21,820 bases of DNA from an uncultured Oscillospiraceae bacterium (GCA_910588105.1 CAJUQD010000044.1:1-21820); one strand, 5' to 3'; positions 1 to 8,311 are shown, numbered from the stretch's first letter. Numbers and translations are program-made. The notes: generated by a model not told the origin, from the letters alone.

Positions 1-3000
1 TGCTGGGCGATGGCGGTCTCCTTCTCGTTGAGGACGCGAACCTCCTGCCCATCCACCCATTTCTTATCAAAAACGCGCACATCCCGCTGGTTCAGCAGCG
101 CCTCAAAAAGCTCATAGGCGTTGACCCGCTTGGTGCCGTAGGTGGCGTGGACGCGGACGTTATCCTTGCTGTCGGCGCTCTTGTTCAGCACCCGCCACTC
201 GCCGGAGGAATCGGAGTACATCAGCTTGATCTTATCATCCCGCAGCCGTTCCGGGGTCTGGCACAGCTCATACATGAACTGCTGGTAGTATTCGGGGGCG
301 ATCCAGGACGCGCCGACGCGGACGCTGATCTCCGAGGCTGTCAGGTCCTTGGGCTGCACCTGCTCCAGCTTTTCCACATTGACGGCGAACTCTGGATGGT
401 CCTCCGCCGCGAGGCGGGCCTGGGCCAGCTTCATCCGCACGTCGCCGGACAGGTATTCGTCCGCCGCCTGCCAGCCACGGGACCAGCTCTCGCCGCCCTC
501 CGCAAAGTCGAAGGGGCCGGTGGCGGGGTCTTTGAAAATGATGCCCTCTAAGTCGGCCACGATCTGCGGGATTTTGTCAGGCCCGCCCATGAGACCGGCC
601 ATGTACTCCAGGTCCACCTTGGCCTTCTCCCCGATGGACACCGCCAGGGCCTCCACCGCCGTGTCCACGCTGGTGACAGGGCGGCGGTTCTGGATGGTGC
701 GCTTGGTGAACATATCCGCCTTGCGCTCCAGCTTGCCCTCATCGTCGATAACCTCCAGCGAACACAGCAGGGGATAGGCGGAATCCTGCTCAAAGGCCAG
801 CTTATTGCCCAGACTGTTCAGCAGCCCGTATTTCTTGGTGAATTGGTCGTAAAAGTGGTTGAGTTTGGCCTGTTCCGCCTTGACTTCATCGTCCCCGGCG
901 TTTTGCAGTTGGAGGTCGATGAGCTTCCGGGCGCTGTCCCGAATGGCGATCATGCCCTTGACGCGCTCCATGGGCGTCTTGCCCAGCGTCACCGGCGTCA
1001 TGCGGGAATTCTCGCGGAAATAGAGCTTGCCGTCATAAAGGGTGTAACTGAAATTGCGCACGGACGGGTCGGCGGGAATGGATTCCAGCGCCTCGCCGGT
1101 CTGCTCATCCGCCGCGTCCAGCTCCAGCAGCTCCCTATCGGGCGGGGAGAGGTGCTGAATGGCCCCGGCAAGCTGGTCGGCGAGGTTCGCCCCCTCGATG
1201 GGGGCCACGGTGTAGTCCTGTCTGCCATACTGGGTGCTGTCCGAGGTGGGGGTGCCCAGCACCATGTCCGGGTGCTCTAAAAAATAATTGTTGATCTTAA
1301 ATCCATCGTCATTCTCGCCCACCCCAACCCAACTGGGAAGCTCTACGGCGGGCCGGTCCCGCTTTTGCAGGAAAATGATATCGGACACCACTTCTGTCCC
1401 GGCGTTGGCTTTGAAGGCGTTTTCCGGCAGACGGATGGCCCCCAGCAGGTCGGCCCGCTCCGCCAGATATTTGCGCACGGTGGTGTCCTTGGCATCCATG
1501 GTGTAACGGCTGGTGACAAAGGCCACGATGCCGCCAGGTCTCACCTGATCCAGCGCCTTGGCGAAGAAATAGTTGTGAACGTTGAAACCCAGCTTGTTAT
1601 AGGCCGGGTCGTTGACATGGTACTGTCCAAAGGGCACGTTTCCCACGGCCAGATCGTAGAAATCCCGCTGGCTGGTTGTTTCAAAGCCGTCCACGGTGAT
1701 GTCCGCTTTCTGATAAAGCTGGCGGGCGATGCGCCCGGTGAGGCTGTCCAGCTCCACGCCATACAGCTTGGCCCCGGCCAGGGACTCCGGCAGGAGACCG
1801 AAGAAATTGCCGACGCCCATGGAGGGCTCCAGCACGGTCCCCGGCTGAAACTTCATATTCTCCACCGCCTGATACATGGCCTTAATGACGGTGGGGCTGG
1901 TGTAGTGGGCGTTGAGCACCGTACTGCGGGCGGAATTGTACTCCTCGGGGGTCAGCAGCTCTTTCAGCTCGGCGTACTCCTTGGCCCACTTGGGGTCGTC
2001 CGGGTCGAACGCCTTGGAAATACCGCCCCAGCCCACGTAGCGGGACAAAACCTCCTGCTCCTCGGGTGTGGCAAGACGGCCCGCCCCCTCGATCTGCTTC
2101 AAGGTGCGGATGGCCGTCACATTGTATTGATATTTGGTTTTCTCACCGCCCGCGCCCAGGTTATCGTCGGTGATGTGGAAATTGTGCCGCTCCTGGGCAG
2201 GCCGGGGCGCTGGCGGTTCGGGCGGTGCGATCTGCCCGCCGTCGATTTCCACCTGTTCCGGCTCGGGCGCGGGAGGCTGTGCAAGGCCGTCATGGGCCGG
2301 GGAACTGGTCTCCGCCGCTTCCTCCTGCCTGAGCCGGTGGGCTATCTCAGCGGCGATGTATTCCTCGCTGGTGATCGCGTCCGCCACGGATTCCCGCACA
2401 TAGGGGACGGGGGCTGAACGGAACACAGGGAACCAGCCCTTCAAATCCAAGTCCAGCAGCTTGACCTCGTTGTTGGCATAGTCCACGCTGTCGATTTTCA
2501 TGCGCCGCCCGTCCATCATCAGCTCCATGCCGACGGGGATATAGTCGGCGGCGCTGCTTTCCTGGATAACCTCATAGGACGCGTCCGGGCCGCGCTCCGG
2601 GTCGGGGCGGGCCAGCACCACGCTGTGCCCATGTTCCAGCAGCTTTTTAAGAACCGCCTGCCATGCGTCCCGGCTCCCGGTGGCGGGGGTTTGGACCAGG
2701 CCGGGAAGGTCCAGCACCGGCGCTTTGGTTCCCAGCGCGGGGGACGCCTCCTCCGCGTCCTTGCCGTAGAACATCATGAACTCCCCCACCTGGACACCCA
2801 CCAGCTTGTCCGGGTGCTGGGCTTTCAGATCCCAGTATTGTTCCGCCATAGGCGCAAAGTCGGGCTCCACAGGGATGGCGTCGTCGTTTTCCGGCTGTTC
2901 CGGCGCACCCGCCTCGGTGGGTTTCAACGCTGCCTCCGGCGCGGGGGGTGCTGGGGTATCGGCCCCGTCCTGCCCCGGTTCCGAATGGCCCGCAGCGGAA

Positions 3001-6000
3001 ACAGCCGGGGCGGGATTCTGCCGTTCTATAGGCCCTTTGGCTGACCATCTTACATACTGCGGTTTTGGCGTAGGCGGCGCGCCCTTCGCCCACTCCGGGG
3101 CATCCGCGTCCTTGGAATGCCGGTCAGGTGCGTCCCGCTGGTCAAGAGAAACATCCTGATAGTTGCGCTCTATCAGGTCCTCGATCAGCCATTCCCGGAA
3201 CCTGGGCAAAGTGTGATACGCCGCCATAATGTCGGGGTAGCCGGTGGCAACGTGTTTCACATAGGCATAAAGCTCCGTTTCAAGGGATTCTTTGGCGGTA
3301 TCGTAGTCATTGGAGCGGTCACGAAGCTGCTCATAGAGCCAGCCGCCCCGATTAATCTCCCGGTCCGTCATTTCCAGCAGCTCCCGGTAGAGCGTGACGG
3401 GGTTGACCGCCCACGCTATGCCTTGCTCCGGGGCGGTCATGCGCTGTTCGTAGCGGTCAATATCCTCCGCCGTCAACCATTCCGGCTTATCGGGAACAGC
3501 GTCATACAATTCGCGCATCTTGGCAATCTGTTTTTCAACGCTGCCGCCCTCTGACAAATGCTTCTCATTTCGACCGCCAGCGCCCAAAAAATATTCGCAG
3601 TCCGACTTCAAGGCGTTCAGGCGGCGGTACATGAACTCCGGGCCATAAGACTGGTCGCCGCTCTCTGCGGCCTGTTCCGGCTGGGGCTGGGACAGCACGG
3701 TGTAGGTTTCGCTGATGATCTCCTGATGGATACGGTCATGGAAAGCGGAATTGTCATAATACTGCTTCAGCAGCAGCGTATCATTGATCGCCAGCACCGC
3801 CCGCTTGATCGCCTCGTTACCCTCCAGGCGGGCGAGGTCCCGGTCAGAGTTGGCGCAGGCGTTTTGATATGCCGTATCCGCCAGCACCAGATTTTTGACC
3901 ATGGGCGCATAGTGCTCATAGATTTGCCTGACAGTGGGATTATCGCCTAAAGCACTATTTTCTGCCGATGCCGCAGTGGGTTCCACCGCCTTGCCGTCCT
4001 GGTCAAAGGTCAGACGCACATCCTCGCCGTCCCGCACCACAACAGCCTCCCGCTTGCGGTATCTCTGCTGGGCGATGTTACTGAACCAGCCCTGGGCGAA
4101 GTGGTTCAAATCGCTCCGCAGCTTGGGGACCCACCTGCCGGGTTCGGGATAGACCTGCTGATAGACTTGAATAGAACCGTCCTGTTGGAAGGTGAGCGGT
4201 TCCAGCGTCCCCTTGTCCCGGTCCACCCGGAAGGTCATCTCCGGGTCGCGCATCAAATCGCCGTTGTGGATATAGGTGTGACTGATCGAAAGCTCGTCCG
4301 CGCCGGTCCACTCCAGATGCAGGGGCATCATGCTCTCCCCGGCCTCCAGGTGCAGATAGCGGTACTCGCCGCTGACCACCTCGGGGAACAGCTTCGCCAA
4401 AGCGCGGTAATTCAGCTCCGGCCTGGACCGTCCGGGCTTTTTCGGGGCGGGCGCGGCATATGTGGCCGAAACCGCTTTGGCCAGTTCCGCCCTCAATTTT
4501 GCGATCAGGTTTTCCACAGCGTCCCGGTCAGCAGCCGAAAAGCTGAATGTGACTTCGCCGTTCTCATGGTCGAGCCGGGCGGCGCTGATCCCGGCGTCCG
4601 CCATGAGCCGTTCCAGCAGCGGCGCTTCCTCCGCAGTCACCGTTGCTTTGTAGTTGGGGACGGTGATTTTGACATCATCGGCCCCATCAGGGAGGGAGCG
4701 CATGGTGTGGGGCTGTCTGTCAATGGGAACAACCGTCACGTCATGGCTGACCCGCAGTTTTTCCACATACTCATCCAGCGCATGGGCGGGAAAGCCGCAC
4801 ATATCCACCCGTCCCACGCCGCCGATAGGCCGGGTGGTGAGGGTCAGCCCCAGCAGGGCGGCGGCGGTCTTGGCGTCCTCGCCGTACAGCTCAAAGAAAT
4901 CTCCCATCTGATACAGGATGAGGCTGTCCGGGTGGGCCTGCCTGATCTCATTCAGCTCATCCCACCAGAGGGCACGGGAACTCTCCTCCTCTGCCTGGGG
5001 CGCGGCGAGTTCGGCGGCGGGCGGTTTCTCCTGTGCCGGGGCGGACATGGAGAACAGGTCGAAGGACATCTGCCCATCGTCAGCTTCTGTCACCTGGGGC
5101 TGCATCTTCTTTCCCAGGGCGCGGGCGGCAGCGGCCAGCTTGCCCTCCAGCTCCTCCGGGATATCCCTCTGGGCTTGGATGCGGCGCGTCTGTTCAGCCT
5201 TTTGCGCCTCCTGTTCGGCCTTCCGGGCCTCCTTCGCCGCCTGCTTCGCTTGTCGTTCGGCCTCCAACGCCGACTCGGACAGCGGCGTGAACAGGGAGTA
5301 TTCGCCCCGCCGGAACGCCTCCACGTCCCGCAGGACAGGGATCATGCGCTGGTAGGCTTCACTGTCCGGGGACACAGCCGCCAGGATGTTGGTCATCTCA
5401 TGAAGCAGCCCGGACATTTTTTCGGGGCCGTCCGCATTCAGTACATCCAGGATCGTCCGAACCGCCGCGTCCATGTCGGGGTCAACGTGCGCTGTCCGGT
5501 TGGGATCAGCTTGATAGAACCAATAGATCCTCCGGGCGAGCTGGCTTTTTTCATAGTAGGAAAGGTTGGATTCTTGCAGTACACTGAGATATTTTCCGCT
5601 GTCAATCAGCGCCCGGACGCGCTTCTGCGCCTGGTTCCAGTTCAGCGTAATAGTATCGTAGCCCTTGAACCCGGAGATTTCATCCTCGCGGGTGAATTTG
5701 ATCCCCTTGCTGCCGTGAGATTCATTGTATCCGATGTGGCCGAACCCGCCCTCGCCATACGCCTCCCGCAAAAACTTGGCGCACTCCTGGGCGTTATGGC
5801 CCTGCACAAAGTAAGAATAAATGCCGAATTTGCTGTCCTCATAACTGCCGCCACGCAAAAGCAGTTGGTCGATCTCGTCCTCGGTGATAAAGCTGGGCCG
5901 AGCCGGGGCAAAGCCCTCTACCGCGCGAAACTCCTCGCGGGGTGTGAACAGGTTTACCACATCGGCCAGTAAATTTTGGGGGTCATTGGTTGGCCTAAAG

Positions 6001-8009
6001 CGCAAAAAATCAGAGTTGTATTCATATTTATTTACGAACTCTGCCAATTCCTGTTCAATAGCCTCTCTGGAAACGGGATTTTTCAGCAGCTCGGCGATCT
6101 CCTTGGTATCATCCGGGAAGCCTTTCCCCAAAAAATGCTGTGAAATCGTGGGAAGCAAATTCCACGACTTGCCCCGGTCGCTGAAATTTTGCCGGAGATA
6201 CCACAGCTTCTCCGCCAGTTCCCGGTACTCGTTGTCCGCCGCCCCGTCGATTTTCTCCTGGGCGGCAAACTGCCCACCCCGCAGGAGCTTGGACACCATA
6301 ACAGCGGCGTTCACCCAGGTGACTAACGTGCTTCCGGGGCCGAAAGCGGACCGCCCCAGCGCGATGCGGAAGCCCTCCTCATTGAACCACAGAGCGTAGT
6401 CCTGCCCATTGATAGAAACACCCTTGCCGCCCTCGCCAAACTCGTTTTTCATGAAAGACGCGGCGGCGGAACCCAGGGGAGCTTTCTGGAAAAACGCCAC
6501 AATGCGCTCAATACTGTGCTGGCCGTTGCCGCCGCAGGTGAGGGCGCGGCCAACCACCGCGTCCGGCACCGGCTCAGCAGGGATGACGGTCTGCTGCTGA
6601 ACTATCCGCCGTTCCTCGGCCTGGGCCTGGGCGATGTGCTCCACCTGCTCCTCCACCGGGGGGAACAAATGGAATTGGGAGAGGTCGGGGCCTTTCGTCT
6701 GCGCTTTCACATCGTCCGCAGACATGGAAACGGCGGGCCGTTCGCCCGCCGTTTGTTGCTCATCTTGATTTACCTGTAGACAATCTCCGTCAGCACGATC
6801 TCCTCCACCTGCTGCGTGAAGCTGTTCACCGCCTGCACCCAGCCCATCTGATCCCGCGCCTTCATCGCCTCGTCCACGCCGTTGGCTTTCTTCAAGTCGG
6901 CCACCATCCGATCCACCTGCTCCCGCGCCTGACTGTCGATCTCCCGCAGGTGGGGCTCCAGCCGCCCGGTCAGCAGCATGGACGTGTACGTCCCTGGATG
7001 ATGGTCCATCAGGAAGGTCTGCCGCAGCATCCCATACTTGCCCAGGGGCATCTCCTCCAACTCGTCCGCTCCGTCCATCATCAGGTCCGGGATCAGGTAA
7101 TCGCCCGCCTGCTTGTATGCCAGCTCCTTCATCTTGACCGCTCCTTTCATCGCTTTCGTGCTTTACGGTGTTAAATTCCCTTGCGTCCTCAGTATACCCG
7201 GTTTCCTGATAAATTGCAAGGGGATTTTCCAAATTTTTCTTATTTTCTTTTGCCTGCTCCCGGTCCCAGGTCTTGACCACCCTGCCGATTTCGCCCAGCA
7301 GTTCCCTGGACACCGCGCTGGCGGCGCTGCCCAGGTGGTGGAGGAGGTTGGGAGTGGAGAATTCGGTGATTCCCGCCAGATCGCCGTCCTCCATGAACTC
7401 GCCGGGGTCCAGGCCGCAGCGGGTGAGGACGGCGTACTGGACGCTGGCGGTGAGCACGTCCCGGAAGCGCACCTCCAGATTGAGGTCGTCCAACTCCTCC
7501 AGCAAACTGTTTTGCACATCGTAGGACAGATCGGTGAGGCTGTCCCGGTAGACCTCGTTTACCGCCCGCGCCGCCAGCTCCATGAGCTGTTCTCCAATGT
7601 CCCCGTCCCCTACGGGGCCGTACCGCCGCTCCAGCGCCTCCAGCACGGCGGCGTGGTGGTTCTCGCCCATCTCCCACAGGTAGGGCGTCTTGGCCCCACG
7701 GACGGGCCGGGTGTCCGACACGTCAAAGACGTATTCCAGGGTGGGCCTGCCCCGCCTGTCCTTGCGGATGAGGGCGATGCCCTTGGAACGGGGCTTCACC
7801 CAGCGCCGCATGGTATTGTTCCACAACTCCATGCTGGCGCAGGCGGTGGCGTCGGGCCGCTGGGCGTAGATCAGGAGCTGTTCGTCAAAGGGATATTTGA
7901 ATAGACGGCTGCTGGCGGATAAATACCGCTTCCACTCGGCTGTGCTGTTCGTCACCTTATGGGCGGTCTGGTCTGCCAGTTCAGATACATATTGCAGTTT
8001 GTTTGCCAT
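1..8009 (-). CDS. Giant ICE protein with ArdC-like, MutS-I-like and N6-methylase-like modules (SNF2 helicase family), 3' end off window
   Basis: One frame stays open from an ATG at 8009 to the left edge (2669 codons, no stop). The start follows AAGGAGGA with a 5-nt spacer. Residues 1-100 (LLIYAQRPDATA at 45-56, YVFDVSD at 93-99) resemble ArdC-like ssDNA-binding N-termini. About 293-414 is a Gly/Ala/Asp/Arg-rich linker overprinted by tnpV. Two related modules with GEGG near 510-560 and 735-810 precede an Ala/Glu/Lys coiled coil (about 914-948). MutS domain I-like segments lie at about 1010-1096 and 1720-1800. The methylase-like fold has EPSMGVGNFF near 2056-2065, and GNVPFG near 2121 where an active N6-methylase has NPPY. 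Known homologues continue into an SNF2 helicase, expected just beyond the edge. They are CD1105-like proteins of Tn1549-type ICEs, thought to process or protect transferring DNA; the precise role is unknown. Last gene of the visible operon. Confidence 0.88.
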   Translation of the reverse strand, partial: MANKLQYVSELADQTAHKVTNSTAEWKRYLSASSRLFKYPFDEQLLIYAQRPDATACASMELWNNTMRRWVKPRSKGIALIRKDRRGRPTLEYVFDVSDTRPVRGAKTPYLWEMGENHHAAVLEALERRYGPVGDGDIGEQLMELAARAVNEVYRDSLTDLSYDVQNSLLEELDDLNLEVRFRDVLTASVQYAVLTRCGLDPGEFMEDGDLAGITEFSTPNLLHHLGSAASAVSRELLGEIGRVVKTWDREQAKENKKNLENPLAIYQETGYTEDAREFNTVKHESDERSGQDEGAGIQAGGRLPDPGPDDGRSGRVGGDAPGQVWDAAADLPDGPSSRDVHVHAADRAAGAPPAGDRQSGAGAGGSDGGRLEESQRRGRGDEGAGSDGLGAGGEQLHAAGGGDRADGDCLQVNQDEQQTAGERPAVSMSADDVKAQTKGPDLSQFHLFPPVEEQVEHIAQAQAEERRIVQQQTVIPAEPVPDAVVGRALTCGGNGQHSIERIVAFFQKAPLGSAAASFMKNEFGEGGKGVSINGQDYALWFNEEGFRIALGRSAFGPGSTLVTWVNAAVMVSKLLRGGQFAAQEKIDGAADNEYRELAEKLWYLRQNFSDRGKSWNLLPTISQHFLGKGFPDDTKEIAELLKNPVSREAIEQELAEFVNKYEYNSDFLRFRPTNDPQNLLADVVNLFTPREEFRAVEGFAPARPSFITEDEIDQLLLRGGSYEDSKFGIYSYFVQGHNAQECAKFLREAYGEGGFGHIGYNESHGSKGIKFTREDEISGFKGYDTITLNWNQAQKRVRALIDSGKYLSVLQESNLSYYEKSQLARRIYWFYQADPNRTAHVDPDMDAAVRTILDVLNADGPEKMSGLLHEMTNILAAVSPDSEAYQRMIPVLRDVEAFRRGEYSLFTPLSESALEAERQAKQAAKEARKAEQEAQKAEQTRRIQAQRDIPEELEGKLAAAARALGKKMQPQVTEADDGQMSFDLFSMSAPAQEKPPAAELAAPQAEEESSRALWWDELNEIRQAHPDSLILYQMGDFFELYGEDAKTAAALLGLTLTTRPIGGVGRVDMCGFPAHALDEYVEKLRVSHDVTVVPIDRQPHTMRSLPDGADDVKITVPNYKATVTAEEAPLLERLMADAGISAARLDHENGEVTFSFSAADRDAVENLIAKLRAELAKAVSATYAAPAPKKPGRSRPELNYRALAKLFPEVVSGEYRYLHLEAGESMMPLHLEWTGADELSISHTYIHNGDLMRDPEMTFRVDRDKGTLEPLTFQQDGSIQVYQQVYPEPGRWVPKLRSDLNHFAQGWFSNIAQQRYRKREAVVVRDGEDVRLTFDQDGKAVEPTAASAENSALGDNPTVRQIYEHYAPMVKNLVLADTAYQNACANSDRDLARLEGNEAIKRAVLAINDTLLLKQYYDNSAFHDRIHQEIISETYTVLSQPQPEQAAESGDQSYGPEFMYRRLNALKSDCEYFLGAGGRNEKHLSEGGSVEKQIAKMRELYDAVPDKPEWLTAEDIDRYEQRMTAPEQGIAWAVNPVTLYRELLEMTDREINRGGWLYEQLRDRSNDYDTAKESLETELYAYVKHVATGYPDIMAAYHTLPRFREWLIEDLIERNYQDVSLDQRDAPDRHSKDADAPEWAKGAPPTPKPQYVRWSAKGPIERQNPAPAVSAAGHSEPGQDGADTPAPPAPEAALKPTEAGAPEQPENDDAIPVEPDFAPMAEQYWDLKAQHPDKLVGVQVGEFMMFYGKDAEEASPALGTKAPVLDLPGLVQTPATGSRDAWQAVLKKLLEHGHSVVLARPDPERGPDASYEVIQESSAADYIPVGMELMMDGRRMKIDSVDYANNEVKLLDLDLKGWFPVFRSAPVPYVRESVADAITSEEYIAAEIAHRLRQEEAAETSSPAHDGLAQPPAPEPEQVEIDGGQIAPPEPPAPRPAQERHNFHITDDNLGAGGEKTKYQYNVTAIRTLKQIEGAGRLATPEEQEVLSRYVGWGGISKAFDPDDPKWAKEYAELKELLTPEEYNSARSTVLNAHYTSPTVIKAMYQAVENMKFQPGTVLEPSMGVGNFFGLLPESLAGAKLYGVELDSLTGRIARQLYQKADITVDGFETTSQRDFYDLAVGNVPFGQYHVNDPAYNKLGFNVHNYFFAKALDQVRPGGIVAFVTSRYTMDAKDTTVRKYLAERADLLGAIRLPENAFKANAGTEVVSDIIFLQKRDRPAVELPSWVGVGENDDGFKINNYFLEHPDMVLGTPTSDSTQYGRQDYTVAPIEGANLADQLAGAIQHLSPPDRELLELDAADEQTGEALESIPADPSVRNFSYTLYDGKLYFRENSRMTPVTLGKTPMERVKGMIAIRDSARKLIDLQLQNAGDDEVKAEQAKLNHFYDQFTKKYGLLNSLGNKLAFEQDSAYPLLCSLEVIDDEGKLERKADMFTKRTIQNRRPVTSVDTAVEALAVSIGEKAKVDLEYMAGLMGGPDKIPQIVADLEGIIFKDPATGPFDFAEGGESWSRGWQAADEYLSGDVRMKLAQARLAAEDHPEFAVNVEKLEQVQPKDLTASEISVRVGASWIAPEYYQQFMYELCQTPERLRDDKIKLMYSDSSGEWRVLNKSADSKDNVRVHATYGTKRVNAYELFEALLNQRDVRVFDKKWVDGQEVRVLNEKETAIAQ
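6728..6754 (-). terminator. Hairpin just after tnpV, possible weak terminator
   Basis: A perfect 11-bp inverted repeat (AAACGGCGGGC / GCCCGCCGTTT) with a 5-nt loop begins 16 nt after the tnpV stop. The A-rich and T-rich ends of the stem look like an intrinsic terminator, but only three U residues follow the GC core before CC, so termination would be weak. It is also coding sequence of the giant gene, and the in-frame ATG at 6725 lies directly downstream. Confidence 0.5.
6770..7132 (-). CDS. tnpV: TnpV family transposon-encoded protein, nested in another frame of the giant gene
   Basis: A 120-residue protein starting MKELAYKQAGDYLIPDL, with LGKYGMLRQTFL, HHPGTYTSMLLTGRL and MGWVQAVNSFTQQVEEIVLTE. 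These are the conserved segments of TnpV, a small family of unknown function common in clostridial mobile elements. I chose the ATG at 7132 over the one at 7150 because AAAGGAG sits 8 nt upstream of it (7141-7147) and family members begin MKEL. The frame is +1 relative to the giant gene, which stays open through the whole overlap. A promoter-like sequence (7191-7219) precedes it and a GC-rich hairpin (6728-6754) follows the stop, so it looks like a self-contained expression cassette. Alternatively the giant protein is interrupted functionally here and restarts at the in-frame ATG at 6725; no stop codon supports a true interruption. Confidence 0.85.
   Translation of the reverse strand: MKELAYKQAGDYLIPDLMMDGADELEEMPLGKYGMLRQTFLMDHHPGTYTSMLLTGRLEPHLREIDSQAREQVDRMVADLKKANGVDEAMKARDQMGWVQAVNSFTQQVEEIVLTEIVYR
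7191..7219 (-). promoter_or_regulatory. Putative sigma-70 promoter for tnpV inside the giant gene
   Basis: On the minus strand a -35 hexamer TTGCAA (7219-7214) and a -10 hexamer TATACT (7196-7191) are separated by exactly 17 bp. This puts a start near 7184, about 50 nt before the tnpV start. It lies in a conspicuously AT-rich patch (about 7160-7250) within an otherwise GC-rich gene. The -10 matches consensus at 5 of 6 positions and the -35 at 4 of 6. Promoter activity is inferred. Confidence 0.6.
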
Positions 8010-8039
8010 GAAATCCTCCTTCATTACAGAATAAAAGGG
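8010..8039 (-). promoter_or_regulatory. Strong Shine-Dalgarno of the giant gene and its short leader
   Basis: AAGGAGGA at 8021-8014 on the minus strand lies 5 nt before the ATG at 8009. It is close to a perfect anti-16S match and fixes the start of the giant gene. It could pair with the CCUCC arm of the leader hairpin just upstream. Confidence 0.75.
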
Positions 8040-8063
8040 CACGGAGGGACGATCGCCTCCGTG
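8040..8063 (-). promoter_or_regulatory. Leader hairpin, possible attenuator upstream of the giant gene
   Basis: Perfect 8-bp inverted repeat CACGGAGG / CCTCCGTG with an 8-nt loop. Read on the minus strand, the hairpin is followed by CCCTTTTATT, which resembles a short intrinsic terminator 30 nt before the start codon. The downstream arm contains CCUCC, which could instead pair with the GGAGG Shine-Dalgarno at 8019-8015. An attenuation or translation-control role is inference from these pairings. Confidence 0.45.
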
Positions 8064-8153
8064 TCATGCCTACGGATAACGTCCAGCGGATGAAATGTGC
8101 GGCGATCTGCTGGGGTGAATTTGTCAAGTATCTTCAAAACGTGTGGTTAGCTA

Positions 8154-8182
8154 TTGACATACGCCAAGCTCATGCGTATAAT
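8154..8182 (+). promoter_or_regulatory. Consensus sigma-70 promoter, plus strand
   Basis: TTGACA (8154-8159) and TATAAT (8177-8182) are both perfect consensus hexamers, with the optimal 17-bp spacer. Predicted start is near 8188-8190. It faces right, against every protein gene in the window. No open reading frame of useful length follows, but a structured repeat region and a strong terminator do, so it most likely drives the non-coding RNA at 8189-8346. Confidence 0.85.
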
Positions 8183-8207
8183 GTGTAACAGGGATTAACT
8201 TCCCTTA

Positions 8208-8303
8208 AAATAGTGTTCGCTTCCTGATATGCGGCTTATAAATGGTCAGGACTGCAAATAGTGTTCGCTTCCCGATAGGCGGCTTACAAATGTTCGGGAT
8301 TAA
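8208..8303 (+). repeat. Two 48-nt tandem repeats, each with a stem-loop
   Basis: Copy 1 is 8208-8255 and copy 2 is 8256-8303; they match at 40 of 48 positions. Each begins AAATAGTGTTCGCTTCC. Copy 1 pairs TCCTGA (8222-8227) with TCAGGA (8246-8251); copy 2 pairs TCCCGA (8270-8275) with TCGGGA (8294-8299). The two stem differences (8225 T to 8273 C, 8248 A to 8296 G) restore pairing. The shared loop core is CGGCTTA(T/C)AAATG. Confidence 0.9.
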
Positions 8304-8311
8304 AATGTTTA

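Noticed and set aside
2647..3093. A 148-codon minus-strand frame inside the giant gene
   Set aside because: Unlike tnpV it matches no family, has no promoter or Shine-Dalgarno, and its composition is that of an alternative frame of the giant gene.
4101..5972. A 623-codon plus-strand open frame opposite the giant gene
   Set aside because: It is antisense to conserved family sequence. It arises from GC-rich codon usage, has no recognisable domain or ribosome binding site, and has the composition of a shadow frame.
8099..8127. Minus-strand promoter from TTGACA at 8127-8122 for the giant gene
   Set aside because: The -35 is perfect, but no acceptable -10 hexamer lies 15-19 bp downstream.
8221..8226. 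Pairing of the non-coding RNA CUUCCU with the topB Shine-Dalgarno AGGAAG
   Set aside because: Only 6 nt of generic Shine-Dalgarno complementarity, so not distinguishable from chance.
8208..8303. CRISPR array
   Set aside because: There are only two units, directly abutting with no spacers, and no cas genes.
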